Below are positions 37,385 through 46,243 of a stretch of 64,000 bases of DNA, in pieces. The stretch covers positions 124,001 to 188,000 of the forward strand of contig NZ_BJFL01000003.1 of assembly GCF_005405885.1 (NCBI RefSeq), in the 5' to 3' direction. The stretch is from Gandjariella thermophila. Its GTDB lineage: Bacteria > Actinomycetota > Actinomycetes > Mycobacteriales > Pseudonocardiaceae. Each line of letters opens with the position of its first letter. Positions within the stretch are counted from its first letter, which is position 1. The notes beneath the pieces were generated by a model that made no database searches, was not told where the DNA came from, and saw only the letters and a list, made by a program, of their open reading frames with translations. The translations under genes and the position numbers were made by a program.

Positions 37385-40135
37385 TCAGCTCCCGTCGCCG
37401 GTAGCGCCACGGTCGTCCGCGCCGAGCACCCCGCGCACGGCGCGGCCACCGTCGGCGGCGTCGTCGAACAACTGGCCCTGGGTGCGCCACTGGCTGCCCG
37501 ACCGCTCCTGGTCACCGCTCTGGCCACCGGCCGCTCCCATGGCGCCACCCATCATCGGCATCATCGCGCCGCCGGCGACGGCCCCGCCGGCCTGCTGGCC
37601 GTGGCCGGAACCGCTGTCCGGCATCGCCGCGAGCCCGGCGTCACCGGCGGCACCGGCCTGCGGCGCGCTGGTGTCGGCCAGCCCGGGATGGTGGTCGCCG
37701 CCCTGACCGCCCCAGATGTCGCCGGGTTGACCGCCGCCCGTGCCGTGCGGGTCACCCCCGCCGCCGGCCGCACCCCACAGCGAGCCGCCCCCGCCCGTGG
37801 CTTCGCCGGGGTGGCCGAACCCGGCAGAGGCGGCCACGGTGCTCATCGGGCCGGTCGGCCCACCGCCGTACGGTGAGCCGGCCGGTATCCCGGCACCGCC
37901 GGGGTAGCCGCCGCCCGGGTTGCCGGGCTCCGGATCACCGCCGGTCGGGTAGCCACCAGGGTCGCCAGCGGAGTAGCCCGCGGCGGCCGCCGCTGCCGGC
38001 GGGTACTGCGGCGCGGGAGCGGGGGGCTGGCCGGGCGGGGCGAGCGGGCCCGCGCCCGGGCCGCCGTCCGGCAGTCCCGTGGGTTGCGGCTGGCCGGGCG
38101 AGACGCCACCGGCCCACGCGGCCGGCTGGGGGCCGCCAACGGGCACCGCCCCGGGCTGCGGTGGATACCCGGAGGTCGCGCCGCCCGGGGCGGCATAGTC
38201 GACGGTGTAGCTGGTGGGCTGCCCGTGCCCGCCGTCCACGGTAATCCGTAGCTGGTCCGGGGCGCCCGCGGGATGCTCGGCGGTGATGGTGAGCGGCCCG
38301 TCGTGCACCACGGCCCGGCCGTCCGGACCGGCGTGGACCGGCAGCACGCCACCCGGCACGCCGCCGCCCGGCAGCCCGGCACCGGCCGGATCCGCCGGAC
38401 CGGGCAGACCGGGCGGACCGGGCGCGAACGGCCCCGGTTGCCCCGGCCCGAACGGGCCGGCCCCGCCCGCGCCCGGCTGGCCGAACCCGGCCGGAGTGCC
38501 GAGAACTCCCGCCGCGCTGCCGCCGAAGTCCAGGTCGTATGTCTTGACCTGGCCGTTTCCCGGGTCGACCGTGAGCCTGACGTGGCCCTGCCCGTCCGGG
38601 TGAGCCACCTGGATGGTGTTGCGGCCGTCCTGGATGCGGACCGTCTCCTGCGGTGTGCCCGCGGCCGGCGAGTACCCGGCCGGCACCGGCTGCCCGGCAC
38701 CCGGCGAGCGGGGATCCGGCGTTCGGCCCGCGCCGGGAGGCGGCCCGCCCGCACCGGGAACGCCACCGGCCCCGGGAAGACCCGTGGCTCCGGGCGTGCC
38801 CGCCCCGCCGAGCGGGGGCACCGAGCCGCCTGCGGAGCCACCTCCGCCCGAGGCGCCGCCGGAGGGCATCCCACCGCCGCCGGCGTGCCCGCCACCGCCC
38901 GCGCCGCTGGGCGCGGTGTGCCCGCCGGAGTCGCCGCCGTGGTCCGCCGGCTGGTCCGCGAACGGGTCACCGGTGATCTTGCCGAGCTGGTCGGTGAGCG
39001 ACTTGAACGCGTCATCCACCCGGCTCTTCGTGCTGTCGCAGGTCTTGATGAACGCGCCGACCCTGCCCTCCATGTCGGCCGCGAACCTGTTCAGCCACGC
39101 GGTCGCGGCATGCGTCACCTTGCTCTGGTAGGTGCTCTTGTGGCAGGCGCCGTCGTCCACCTCGACACCGACGTAGCCGCATGCCTGCTTGAGTTCGTCG
39201 TCGCTGGCGGTGCCGGCCGCGCATTTGATGATCACGTCGATCTGACCGGGGCTCTTGCCGTCGTAGGTGTCGCTGTTCCGGTCGTTGTCCAGCAACCACT
39301 GGGCCTTGCCGCGCACCGCGTCGGCGATGTTGTGCATGGCCAGCTTGCTGATCTGTGCCGTGTCGTCCAGCGCTTGGGTGATCTTCTCGACGTGCCGGGC
39401 GAAGCCGGCGAAGTACTCCTGCGAGGACCGCGAGGCCGGGCCGGTCCAGTGGTTCCACAGGGTGGACAGCTTGTTCGCCATCTCCTGGTGCTCGCCGCGT
39501 TCGGTGCCGGCGCAGGAGGCCATCTCGTCGGCGTCGGTGGTGAAGTGGGTGAAGTTGATGCCGCGGTGCTCGTCATACCGCTGGTGCAGGAAGTCCGCGG
39601 TCATCGTGACGCCCTGCGGCGGGTTCTTCCGCACCGTGTCGGGCAGCTTCCCGTACAGCGGGAGGAACCGGTCGAAGTAGCGCAGCCCGGGCTTTCCGGC
39701 GTCCAGCAGTTCGTCCGAGGTGCCCACCCCGGTGCCGCCGCCGGCGGCCCGGTTCCGCGCGTCCTCGAGCTTGTGCCTGCCGCTCGCGACATCGTCGTCG
39801 TGCTGCTTGTTGTCCTTGGCCGCCTGGTCCGCGGACGCCTTCGCCTTGTTGTACGAGTCGATCAGGTACCGCTTGGCATGCCCGCCGTCGCTCCACGAGG
39901 CGCCGGAGAACGGGTTGAGGTCCTCCAGCGCGTCCACCGACTGCCGGCCCTGGGTGTTCCAGTACCCGCCGCCGTAGCGGTCAAGGTACGGCTGCACGCG
40001 GTCCTCGGTGCCGAAGGCCGACCAGTTGTCGTCGTACGCCTCGAAGTTCTTGGCCAGCTCGGCCTTCTCGGCGTCCGGGACGTTCGGGTCGTCGAGGAGC
40101 TTCTTGACGTCGTCCCAGGAGGGGGCGTCAGCCAT
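37385..40135 (-). CDS. Large WXG-containing Gly/Pro-rich protein (Rv3439c position)
   Basis: A 916-residue protein. The N-terminal 390 residues are helical and charged, with LWNHWTGPASRSSQEYFAGF (about residues 224-243) giving a WxG turn between helices as in WXG100-like substrates, and four Cys later (KCAAG, QACGYVG, DDGACHK, KTCDST). Residues about 400-916 are low-complexity Gly/Pro/Ala with two copies of a small beta motif (PDGQGHVRLTVDPGNGQVKT and PAGAPDQLRITVDGGHGQPT). No signal peptide. The position, between a 102-residue helical protein and glmM, equals M. tuberculosis Rv3439c (Ala/Pro-rich). I infer a type VII-secreted or surface-associated protein. ATG overlaps the upstream stop (TGATG). 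Confidence 0.75.
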   Translation of the reverse strand: MADAPSWDDVKKLLDDPNVPDAEKAELAKNFEAYDDNWSAFGTEDRVQPYLDRYGGGYWNTQGRQSVDALEDLNPFSGASWSDGGHAKRYLIDSYNKAKASADQAAKDNKQHDDDVASGRHKLEDARNRAAGGGTGVGTSDELLDAGKPGLRYFDRFLPLYGKLPDTVRKNPPQGVTMTADFLHQRYDEHRGINFTHFTTDADEMASCAGTERGEHQEMANKLSTLWNHWTGPASRSSQEYFAGFARHVEKITQALDDTAQISKLAMHNIADAVRGKAQWLLDNDRNSDTYDGKSPGQIDVIIKCAAGTASDDELKQACGYVGVEVDDGACHKSTYQSKVTHAATAWLNRFAADMEGRVGAFIKTCDSTKSRVDDAFKSLTDQLGKITGDPFADQPADHGGDSGGHTAPSGAGGGGHAGGGGMPSGGASGGGGSAGGSVPPLGGAGTPGATGLPGAGGVPGAGGPPPGAGRTPDPRSPGAGQPVPAGYSPAAGTPQETVRIQDGRNTIQVAHPDGQGHVRLTVDPGNGQVKTYDLDFGGSAAGVLGTPAGFGQPGAGGAGPFGPGQPGPFAPGPPGLPGPADPAGAGLPGGGVPGGVLPVHAGPDGRAVVHDGPLTITAEHPAGAPDQLRITVDGGHGQPTSYTVDYAAPGGATSGYPPQPGAVPVGGPQPAAWAGGVSPGQPQPTGLPDGGPGAGPLAPPGQPPAPAPQYPPAAAAAAGYSAGDPGGYPTGGDPEPGNPGGGYPGGAGIPAGSPYGGGPTGPMSTVAASAGFGHPGEATGGGGSLWGAAGGGGDPHGTGGGQPGDIWGGQGGDHHPGLADTSAPQAGAAGDAGLAAMPDSGSGHGQQAGGAVAGGAMMPMMGGAMGAAGGQSGDQERSGSQWRTQGQLFDDAADGGRAVRGVLGADDRGATGDGS

Positions 40136-40443
40136 CAGCGGCCTCCGGCCCGGTTGAGGTCGGCGGAGCTGGACCCCTCGGCCCACTCGTAGCCGCCCTT
40201 GGAGCGGTTCAGCCGGTCGGCGAAGTCCCGCATGCCCTTCGCGTGTGCGGCCACCCAGCTGGCGAGGTTGGCCAGGCCGGTCTGGTAGGCGCTCGCCGAG
40301 GCGGCGTTCGCCCTGCCGAAGTCGGCCGCGGTCACGGCCGAGGCGGTGAGCTTCCCCTTCAGCTCGTCCACCCTGTTGGCAAGGCCGCCGATGCTGCTGG
40401 CGGCGCCGGCCATCTCGCCAGCGTTCGTGCCGTACCCGGACAT
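40135..40443 (-). CDS. EspC/WXG100-like small helical protein (Rv3440c position)
   Basis: A 102-residue protein with two long helices (NAGEMAGAASSIGGLANRVDEL ... NLASWVAAHAKGMRDFADRLNRSKGG), the shape of EspC-like type VII secretion substrates; no clear WxG turn. Length and place match M. tuberculosis Rv3440c (103 residues). ATG 40443 has GGGAGAGGG upstream. First gene of the three-gene operon with the 916-residue protein and the coiled-coil protein; it probably pairs with the former, as WXG100-type proteins do. Confidence 0.75.
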   Translation of the reverse strand: MSGYGTNAGEMAGAASSIGGLANRVDELKGKLTASAVTAADFGRANAASASAYQTGLANLASWVAAHAKGMRDFADRLNRSKGGYEWAEGSSSADLNRAGGR

Positions 40444-40617
40444 CGTCACCCTCTCCCCTCGCAACGCCGTTCCCGCCCCGGCGAACGCGCCCGCCGCGGG
40501 TGGTGACGTGCGGTGAGACGCAGATTCGGCGCACCCGGTTCCGCGGGGGTTCACGGCCTTTCCGAACTATCGCAGAAACGCGGCGGGCTTCGGGAGAAAA
40601 CGGTCGAGAAGGGCGGC

Positions 40618-40685
40618 TTCAGCCAAGCACGAAGGCGAGCCTTCAGCCGAGCACGGAGATCTGGCTTTTCAGCCGAGCGCGGAGA
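40618..40685. repeat. Three imperfect tandem copies of the glmM 3' end
   Basis: TTCAGCC(A/G)AGC(A/G)CG(A/G)AG occurs at 40618, 40642 and 40668 (periods 24 and 26). The last copy is the real end of glmM (ALG-stop on the minus strand); the others repeat it downstream. The first two are joined by GAAGGCGAGCCTTC, a short palindrome. Confidence 0.75.
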
Positions 40686-42003
40686 CCACACCGGCGAGGC
40701 GCTGGGCGGCCGACTGCGCGGCCTCGTGGCTGGGCGCCTCGACCATCACGCGGACCAGTTGCTCGGTGCCGGACGGCCGGAGCAGCACCCGGCCGGTGTC
40801 GCCCAGTTCCGCCTCCACCGCGGCCACCGCCTCGCTCACCGACGGTGCCGCCGCCACCGCGGCCTTGTCACTGACCTGCACATTGACCAGGACCTGCGGC
40901 AGCCGGCGCATCACGCCGGCCAGCTCGGCCAGCGGTTTGCCGGTGGCGGCCACCCGGCCCATCAGCCGCAGCGCGGTGAGCAGGCCGTCTCCGGTGGTGG
41001 CCTTCGCCGGCAGCACCACGTGCCCGGACTGCTCGCCACCCAGCGCGTACCCGCCGGCGCGCAGTTCCTCCAGCACGTACCGGTCGCCGACCGCGGTGGT
41101 GCGCACCTGCACGCCGTGGTCCCGCATGGCCAGGTGCAGCCCGAGGTTGCTCATCACGGTGGTGACCAGGGTGTCCGCCACCAGCTCGCCGGCCTCCTTC
41201 ATGGCCAGGGCGAGCACGGCCATGATCTGGTCGCCGTCCACCGTGTCGCCCGCCGCGTCCACCGCCAGGCAGCGGTCGGCGTCGCCGTCGTGCGCGACGC
41301 CCAGGTCGGCCCGGTGCGCCAGCACCGCGGCACGCACCGCCTCCAGGTGGGTGGAGCCGCAGCGGTCGTTGATGTTCACGCCGTCCGGCTCCGCATGGAT
41401 CGCGACCACCTCGGCGCCGGCCCTCCGGTACGCCTTGGGCGCGGTGGCCGACGCCGCACCGTTCGCGCAGTCCACCACCACCCGCAGCCCGTCCAGCCGC
41501 TGCGGGCTGGCGGCGATCAGATGATCGACGTAGCGGCGGGCGGCGTCCGGCACGTCCCGGACCCGGCCGACCGCGGCGCCGGTCGGCCGCGCGCCGCGCT
41601 CCCCGGCCTGCGCCTCGATCTCGTCCTCCACCGCGTCCGGCAGCTTGTGCCCGCCCGCGGCGAACAGCTTGATCCCGTTGTCCGGCATCGGGTTGTGCGA
41701 CGCGGAGATCATCACGCCGAAGTCCGCGGCCAGCTCGCCGACCAGGTGGGCGAGCGCCGGCGTGGGCAGCACGCCGACGCGCAGCACGTCCGCGCCCGCG
41801 GCGGCGAGGCCAGCGGTGACCGCCGCCTCCAGCATCTCGCCGCTGGCCCGGGGATCGCGGCCCACCACGGCGACCGGCCGCTGGGTCCGGTCCTGCTCGG
41901 CCAGCACCCTGGCCGCTGCGGCCGCCACCGACATGGCGAGCTCGGGGCTCAGGTCCGCGTTGGCCAGTCCGCGTACGCCATCGGTGCCGAACAGGCGTGC
42001 CAT
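40669..42003 (-). CDS. glmM: Phosphoglucosamine mutase
   Basis: Converts glucosamine-6-phosphate to glucosamine-1-phosphate, the step after GlmS towards UDP-GlcNAc. It has 444 residues: [11 protein letters not shown], the phosphoserine loop [14 protein letters not shown], metal-binding DGDADRC, substrate loop GGEQSGHV and [15 protein letters not shown] 42003 has AGGAGGT at 11 bases. It follows rplM-rpsI on the same strand, but a terminator separates them. Confidence 0.97.
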   Translation of the reverse strand: MARLFGTDGVRGLANADLSPELAMSVAAAAARVLAEQDRTQRPVAVVGRDPRASGEMLEAAVTAGLAAAGADVLRVGVLPTPALAHLVGELAADFGVMISASHNPMPDNGIKLFAAGGHKLPDAVEDEIEAQAGERGARPTGAAVGRVRDVPDAARRYVDHLIAASPQRLDGLRVVVDCANGAASATAPKAYRRAGAEVVAIHAEPDGVNINDRCGSTHLEAVRAAVLAHRADLGVAHDGDADRCLAVDAAGDTVDGDQIMAVLALAMKEAGELVADTLVTTVMSNLGLHLAMRDHGVQVRTTAVGDRYVLEELRAGGYALGGEQSGHVVLPAKATTGDGLLTALRLMGRVAATGKPLAELAGVMRRLPQVLVNVQVSDKAAVAAAPSVSEAVAAVEAELGDTGRVLLRPSGTEQLVRVMVEAPSHEAAQSAAQRLAGVVSALG

Positions 42004-42070
42004 GGTCGGGAAAGACCTCCTCGAAGCGGGGCCGGCGAGCGGCGCCACGAAGAAGAACCAGCCAAGCAAA

Positions 42071-42115
42071 ACTGCGGGAGCAGCGCCCGACAAGACGGAT
42101 CGCTACTCCCGCAGT
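42071..42115 (-). terminator. Intrinsic terminator of rplM-rpsI with U-rich tail
   Basis: On the minus strand ACTGCGGGAG pairs with CTCCCGCAGT (10 bp) across 25 bases and is followed by TTTGC, giving an unusual U-run for this GC content. It lies 119 bp after rpsI and 67 bp before glmM. Confidence 0.6.
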
Positions 42116-42233
42116 GTCCCGTTGCGATGCCCGGGTTGCTTACCGGCACCGCGGCATCCACCAGCGCCCCACCGGCTCGTCGCCGGGCCGCCAGCGGAGA
42201 ATCCGCGCGCGGCCCGGCGCCTCGCGGAGCCGG

Positions 42234-42656
42234 TCAGCGCTTGCTGTACTGCGGCGCCTTGCGGGCCTTCTTGAGGCCGTACTTCTTGCGTTCCTTGGCC
42301 CGCGCGTCGCGGGTCAGGAAACCGGCCTTCTTCAGCGCGGGCCGGTCGTCCAGGTCGGCAGCGACCAGCGCCCGGGCGATCGCCAACCGCAGCGCGCCTG
42401 CCTGGCCGGAGGTGCCGCCGCCGCGCAGGGTGCCGATCACGTCGAACTGCTCGACCCGCTCGGTGGTCACCAGCGGCTCCTTGATGAGCTGCTGGTGCAC
42501 CTTGTTCGGGAAGTACTCCTCGAGGCTCTTGCCGTTGAGGGTGAACTTGCCGGTGCCGGGCACCAGGCGCACGCGCACCACGGCTTCCTTGCGGCGACCG
42601 ACGGTCTGCACCGGACGGGTCACCGCGTCCGGCGTGTCGATGGCGGGATTGGTCAC
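42234..42656 (-). CDS. rpsI: 30S ribosomal protein S9
   Basis: Small-subunit protein whose C-terminal tail contacts P-site tRNA. Typical body: [58 protein letters not shown], and end [20 protein letters not shown] 42656 has AGGAAG 5 bases upstream and gives 140 residues. An alternative GTG at 42689 overlaps the rplM stop (GTGA) and would add 11 residues; it lacks a ribosome site. Cotranscribed with rplM. Confidence 0.96.
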   Translation of the reverse strand: MTNPAIDTPDAVTRPVQTVGRRKEAVVRVRLVPGTGKFTLNGKSLEEYFPNKVHQQLIKEPLVTTERVEQFDVIGTLRGGGTSGQAGALRLAIARALVAADLDDRPALKKAGFLTRDARAKERKKYGLKKARKAPQYSKR

Positions 42657-42685
42657 AGGGACTTCCTCGGTGTGCTCGTCGCCGG

Positions 42686-43129
42686 TCACTGGGCGATCTT
42701 GCTGATCTGGAACGGCTGCGGCTTCTGCGCGGCGTGCGGGTGCTCCGGGCCGGCGTAGACCTTCAGTTTCTTGGCCATCGCCCGGCCGAGGCGGTTCTTC
42801 GGCAGCATGCCCTTGACCGCCTTCTTGACCAGCTTCTCCGGGTGGTTCTCCAGCATCTCGCCGAACGACCGCTTGCGCAGACCACCGGGGTAGCCGCTGT
42901 GCCGGTAGACGAACTTCTGGTCACGCTTGTGACCGGTGAGGGCCACCTTGTCGGCGTTGACGATGACGACGAAGTCGCCGGTGTCGACATGCGGAGCGTA
43001 GGTGGACTTGTGCTTGCCGCGCAGCAGCGTCGCGGCCTGCGTGGCGAGCCTGCCGAGCACCACGTCCTGGGCGTCGATCACGTGCCAGGCGCGGGTCACC
43101 TCGCCGGGCTTCGGGCTGTACGTGCGCAC
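42686..43129 (-). CDS. rplM: 50S ribosomal protein L13
   Basis: A 147-residue large-subunit assembly protein: [69 protein letters not shown] 43129 is preceded by GAGGTAG. It has a strong promoter about 110 bp upstream, leaving a leader long enough for autogenous control by L13, though no specific site is recognised. Confidence 0.97.
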   Translation of the reverse strand: MRTYSPKPGEVTRAWHVIDAQDVVLGRLATQAATLLRGKHKSTYAPHVDTGDFVVIVNADKVALTGHKRDQKFVYRHSGYPGGLRKRSFGEMLENHPEKLVKKAVKGMLPKNRLGRAMAKKLKVYAGPEHPHAAQKPQPFQISKIAQ

Positions 43130-43247
43130 GGATCTACCTCGTCGTCACTTACGTCAGGGATGTCGTTGCGGCGGCGCTCCAGCCGGTCATCAAGGGTCGG
43201 AGCAGCACCACGCGGATCGTGGCGCGGGTTCCGCACAACAAAGTCGA

Positions 43248-43277
43248 AGGTTACCCGCCCCGCCCAGCAAGGGTCAA
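43248..43277 (-). promoter_or_regulatory. Promoter of rplM-rpsI
   Basis: Minus strand TTGACC (-35, 43272-43277), 18 bases, TAACCT (-10, 43248-43253). One of the clearest housekeeping promoters here; predicted leader of about 110 bases. Confidence 0.65.
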
Positions 43278-43351
43278 AACGGCCCCCATACCAGGGAATC
43301 ACCCCAGGTGGGACGAGTGTTCGCGCTTTCGAGTGACCGGCCACACACGCA

Positions 43352-43386
43352 CCGAGCCCGGGAAGGCGCGGCCTTCCCGGGCTCGG
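43352..43386 (-). terminator. Terminator after the WXG100 pair
   Basis: CCGAGCCCGGGAAGGC pairs with GCCTTCCCGGGCTCGG (16 bp perfect) around a GCG loop, 22 bp after the second WXG100 stop. It is the strongest hairpin in the window and insulates rplM from the secretion genes. Confidence 0.8.
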
Positions 43387-43408
43387 GTGACGCCTGCGGC
43401 GAGTTCGC

Positions 43409-43699
43409 TCAGGCGTTCCACCGCTTCGCGTTGGTGGCCTCGGTCTGCAGGTAGTTCTCGTGCGCCACGCCGACCGCGGCGCCGATCTGGGCCAGGGTCT
43501 GCTGCAGGTCCTTGGCCGCGTTCAGCCACTGCTGCTTGGTCTGCTGGAAGCCGTCGTTGGCGGAACCGACCCAGATGCCCTCCAGGTGCTGCAGCTTGCT
43601 GTGCAGTTCGTCGAGCTTGGCGTCCACCTGCTGGGCGCTGGAGTCGATGTCACCGGCGGCCGCCGAAATGGCGCCGAAGTCAACCTTGATCTCGGACAT
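43409..43699 (-). CDS. WXG100 protein (EsxU/EsxT-type)
   Basis: A 96-residue type VII secretion substrate. Helix-turn-helix with the turn W-V-G in LEGIWVGSANDGFQQTKQQWL, and the C-terminal export signal YxxxE in NYLQTE. Such proteins fold as heterodimers with a paralogue, here the neighbouring 104-residue protein. ATG 43699 has GAGGGG upstream. In the ESX-4 locus of M. tuberculosis esxT and esxU hold this position next to rplM. Confidence 0.93.
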   Translation of the reverse strand: MSEIKVDFGAISAAAGDIDSSAQQVDAKLDELHSKLQHLEGIWVGSANDGFQQTKQQWLNAAKDLQQTLAQIGAAVGVAHENYLQTEATNAKRWNA

Positions 43700-43715
43700 T
43701 TATTCCCCTCGTGAA

Positions 43716-43787
43716 GTCAGTACCTGTTTCTGAACGCACGCACCGTGACCGCGTCGCCGGAGCGGCTGTGACCGATTCCGGAATCGG
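43716..43787. repeat. Dispersed palindromic repeat, copy D
   Basis: It begins GTCAGTACCTGTTTCTGAAC, continues GCACGCACCGTGACCGCGTC (compare copy A), and ends in a perfect 16-base palindrome CCGATTCCGGAATCGG. This is the only copy not between convergent genes: it lies between the two WXG100 genes. Confidence 0.5.
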
Positions 43788-43795
43788 CGGCCGGA

Positions 43796-44110
43796 TCAGG
43801 GGTTGAGCGCCTGGGTCAGCTTGGACAGCGTCTGCGCCTGCTCCTCTTCCTGCCGGGTGTAGGTGTGCGCCGAGCCGGTCACCTGCTCACCGATCTTCTG
43901 CAGCGCGTCGTTGAGCTGCTTGGCGTCGCTGGCGTAGCGCTCCAGCAGGGTGTGGAACGCCGTCGCGGCCTGGCCCTGCCACGCGCTCTGCAGCGGCTCC
44001 AGCTTGCCCAGCAGCGTGTTGAGCATGCCCTGCAGCTCGTCGTTGGTGGTGTTGATGTCCTGCGCCGCCTTGAGGAGTTCGGGCGCTCCGGTCTGGTAGC
44101 CCTGAGCCAT
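43796..44110 (-). CDS. WXG100 protein (partner)
   Basis: A 104-residue type VII substrate with turn W-Q-G in LQSAWQGQAATAFHTLLERY and C-terminal YxxxE (YTRQE). Expected to dimerise with the adjacent WXG100 protein and be exported through EccC. ATG 44110 has AGGGGGCTAG about 7 bases upstream. A strong inverted repeat lies just before it. Confidence 0.93.
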   Translation of the reverse strand: MAQGYQTGAPELLKAAQDINTTNDELQGMLNTLLGKLEPLQSAWQGQAATAFHTLLERYASDAKQLNDALQKIGEQVTGSAHTYTRQEEEQAQTLSKLTQALNP

Positions 44111-44136
44111 CGGGAACTAGCCCCCTTCGGTGGAAG

Positions 44137-44178
44137 TTCGGTCGTACGCCCTTGCCGCGTACGGAAGCTACGACCGAA
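44137..44178. promoter_or_regulatory. Inverted repeat upstream of the WXG100 genes
   Basis: TTCGGTCGTA, 22 bases, TACGACCGAA: a perfect 10-bp inverted repeat with a CGTACG palindrome associated with each half. It lies 27-68 bp before the first WXG100 start. It could be an operator or an mRNA leader hairpin. Confidence 0.5.
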
Positions 44179-44313
44179 ACAGTGCCATGATCGGTTCCCC
44201 GCTGTCCGGGATATCGCGGAAGTCGTTGCGACAGTGAACGCCGGCCGGTGGCACGCCGGATTCGCTGTTGCGAAACGGCCTTGTCGCGCGGGGTTTCCGC
44301 GGGAGGGCGGTGG

Positions 44314-46215
44314 TCAGCCGGCGACCACGAGGGTGCGGAGGCCCATCTCACAGGCCGCGCCCACCCGGTCCCGGCCCTGGTCGGTGTACTGGCAACCGAC
44401 GCTCACCTGGACCCGGCCCTGGAACACCACGTACCAGTCCACGGTGGCCGTGCTGAGCCGTTGCCGGTAGTAGACGACGCTCCGGCCGGCGAACTGGGCG
44501 GCTGGGTCGAACCCGGAGAACGCCGTGCCAGCGGCCTGGAACTGCTGCCGAAGCTGGTTCACCGCCCGGTCCCGGTCGGCGGTGCTGTCGTAGTTCAGCG
44601 CCTGCTCCTGAACCGCGATGAGGTCGTCGCCGTTCGGCTCGTCACCCGGCCGAAGCTGCACCTTGCGGGTGGCCGCCTCGGAACCGGTCTGCTGCCAGTC
44701 CACGGGCACGGTGAACCGGTAGTCGTACTGCGCGATCTCCCTGCCCGAGGTGGCGGCCGGCGTGGCGGTCGGGCCGGAAGGCCCGGCCGCGCCGCCGGTG
44801 GCGCCGCCACCGGAGGTCAGCGCCCACCCGCCCGCGCCGACCGCGACGACGGCGACCACCGCGCCGGCCACCAGCCACGACGTCCTGCCCCGGCCGGCCC
44901 GCCGCCGCACCGCCGGTGTCGCTCCCGGCGGTGCCGCCGCGCCCGGCAGCACGCCCGCCGGGAACCCGGGCGAAGGTGCGGGGAACCCGGTCGGCCCACC
45001 CGGCGGCGGTACCGCCGGCACCGGGGCGAGCACCTCGGTCCGCTGCGCCCGGCCGGCCGGATCCGGCACACCGGCCGGCGCGGCGGGGGCACGGCCCGGC
45101 GCACCGGTCGCCATCGCGCCGGCCGGCCCGGGCAGGCTGCCGGTACGGTGCGGATCCGCGGACAGCGCCCGCAGCGCGCCTCGAGCCACCACCGTCTCCG
45201 GCTGGTCCAATGTGATCGGCACGATCCCGGTCCGCTCGTGCACCAGCCTGGCCACCAGCGGGATCCGGCTGGACCCGCCGACCAGGAAGACGCCGGCCAG
45301 CCGGTGCGGCTGCAACCCGGCGTCGGCCACGGTCGCGGCGAGCAACTCCACCGCCCGGGTCAGCGGCGCCGCCACCAGCCGTTCCAGGTCGGCCCGGGTG
45401 ACGTGCGCGTCCGGGAACGGTGGCGGCATCGGCACGTCCGTGTACGCGTGCCGGGACAGCGTCTCCTTGGCGCCCCGCACGTCCTGCCACAGCACCCGGC
45501 GGCGCCGCCGGTCGGCCATCTCCCGGCCCTCGACCAGCCGTTGCCACGCGTCCGGATCCTCTCCGCCGACCAGCCCGCCGACGTGCTCCAGTAACGCCTG
45601 GTCGATGTCCGCGCCGCCGAAGTTCGGGTCGCCCCGGGTGGCCAGCACCTGGAACGTCCCGCCCCGGCGGCGGACCACGCTGGCGTCCACGGTGCCGGCG
45701 CCGAGGTCGAGCACGGCGAGCGCGGCGCCGTCCGGCAGGGTGTGCGACGCGGAGTGGAACACCGCGGCGGCCACCGGTTCGGGCAGCAACGCCACCTCGC
45801 GGGCCAGCGGCCGGCCGGCCCGCCGGAGCACCCCGGTGCGCAGCGCGCCCCAGTCGGCGGGATGGGTGAGCACCAGCAGGTCGGCCGGCGCGCCACCGGC
45901 CAGCCGGCGGGCCTCGCCCACCGCCCTGGCCAGCACCGCGCCCACCACGTCCGGCACGCCGACCACGGTGCTGCCCAGCAGCAGTTCGCCCTCGTCGATC
46001 CGGCGCTTCGGGTGCGGCTCGTACCGGGACGGGTCGACCGCGGCCTGCCGCTCCGCCTCGGGTCCGACGAACAGCGTGCCGTCCACGCCGGCGAACACCG
46101 CGGACGGCACCAGCGGCTGCCCGTCGAACACGACGACCTGCGGCTCCCGGCCGTCGACCGACACCACCACGCACGTGCTGGACGTGCCGAAGTCGACGGC
46201 GACGTGCAGGCTCAC
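44314..46215 (-). CDS. Hsp70-like ATPase fused to type VII secretion-associated domain (Rv3446c family)
   Basis: A 633-residue membrane protein. Residues 1-340 are an actin/Hsp70-type nucleotide-binding domain: phosphate-1 VAVDFGTSSTCVVVSV, phosphate-2 AVLDLGAGTVDASVV, adenosine motif VFLVGGSSRIPLVARLV. There is no Hsp70 substrate-binding domain; instead a Pro-rich linker, one membrane helix (about 443-466, WLVAGAVVAVVAVGAGGWAL), and a C-terminal domain of 150 residues (YDYRFTVPVDWQQTGSEAAT ... VGCQYTDQGRDRVGAACEMGLRTLV) that matches the T7SS-associated Rv3446c type. The ATPase is inside, the C-domain outside. GTG 46215 lies 28 bp after eccC, with GGGAA upstream. Confidence 0.88.
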   Translation of the reverse strand: MSLHVAVDFGTSSTCVVVSVDGREPQVVVFDGQPLVPSAVFAGVDGTLFVGPEAERQAAVDPSRYEPHPKRRIDEGELLLGSTVVGVPDVVGAVLARAVGEARRLAGGAPADLLVLTHPADWGALRTGVLRRAGRPLAREVALLPEPVAAAVFHSASHTLPDGAALAVLDLGAGTVDASVVRRRGGTFQVLATRGDPNFGGADIDQALLEHVGGLVGGEDPDAWQRLVEGREMADRRRRRVLWQDVRGAKETLSRHAYTDVPMPPPFPDAHVTRADLERLVAAPLTRAVELLAATVADAGLQPHRLAGVFLVGGSSRIPLVARLVHERTGIVPITLDQPETVVARGALRALSADPHRTGSLPGPAGAMATGAPGRAPAAPAGVPDPAGRAQRTEVLAPVPAVPPPGGPTGFPAPSPGFPAGVLPGAAAPPGATPAVRRRAGRGRTSWLVAGAVVAVVAVGAGGWALTSGGGATGGAAGPSGPTATPAATSGREIAQYDYRFTVPVDWQQTGSEAATRKVQLRPGDEPNGDDLIAVQEQALNYDSTADRDRAVNQLRQQFQAAGTAFSGFDPAAQFAGRSVVYYRQRLSTATVDWYVVFQGRVQVSVGCQYTDQGRDRVGAACEMGLRTLVVAG

Positions 46216-46243
46216 CGGATGTTCCCGGGACCGGGCACGGCCG

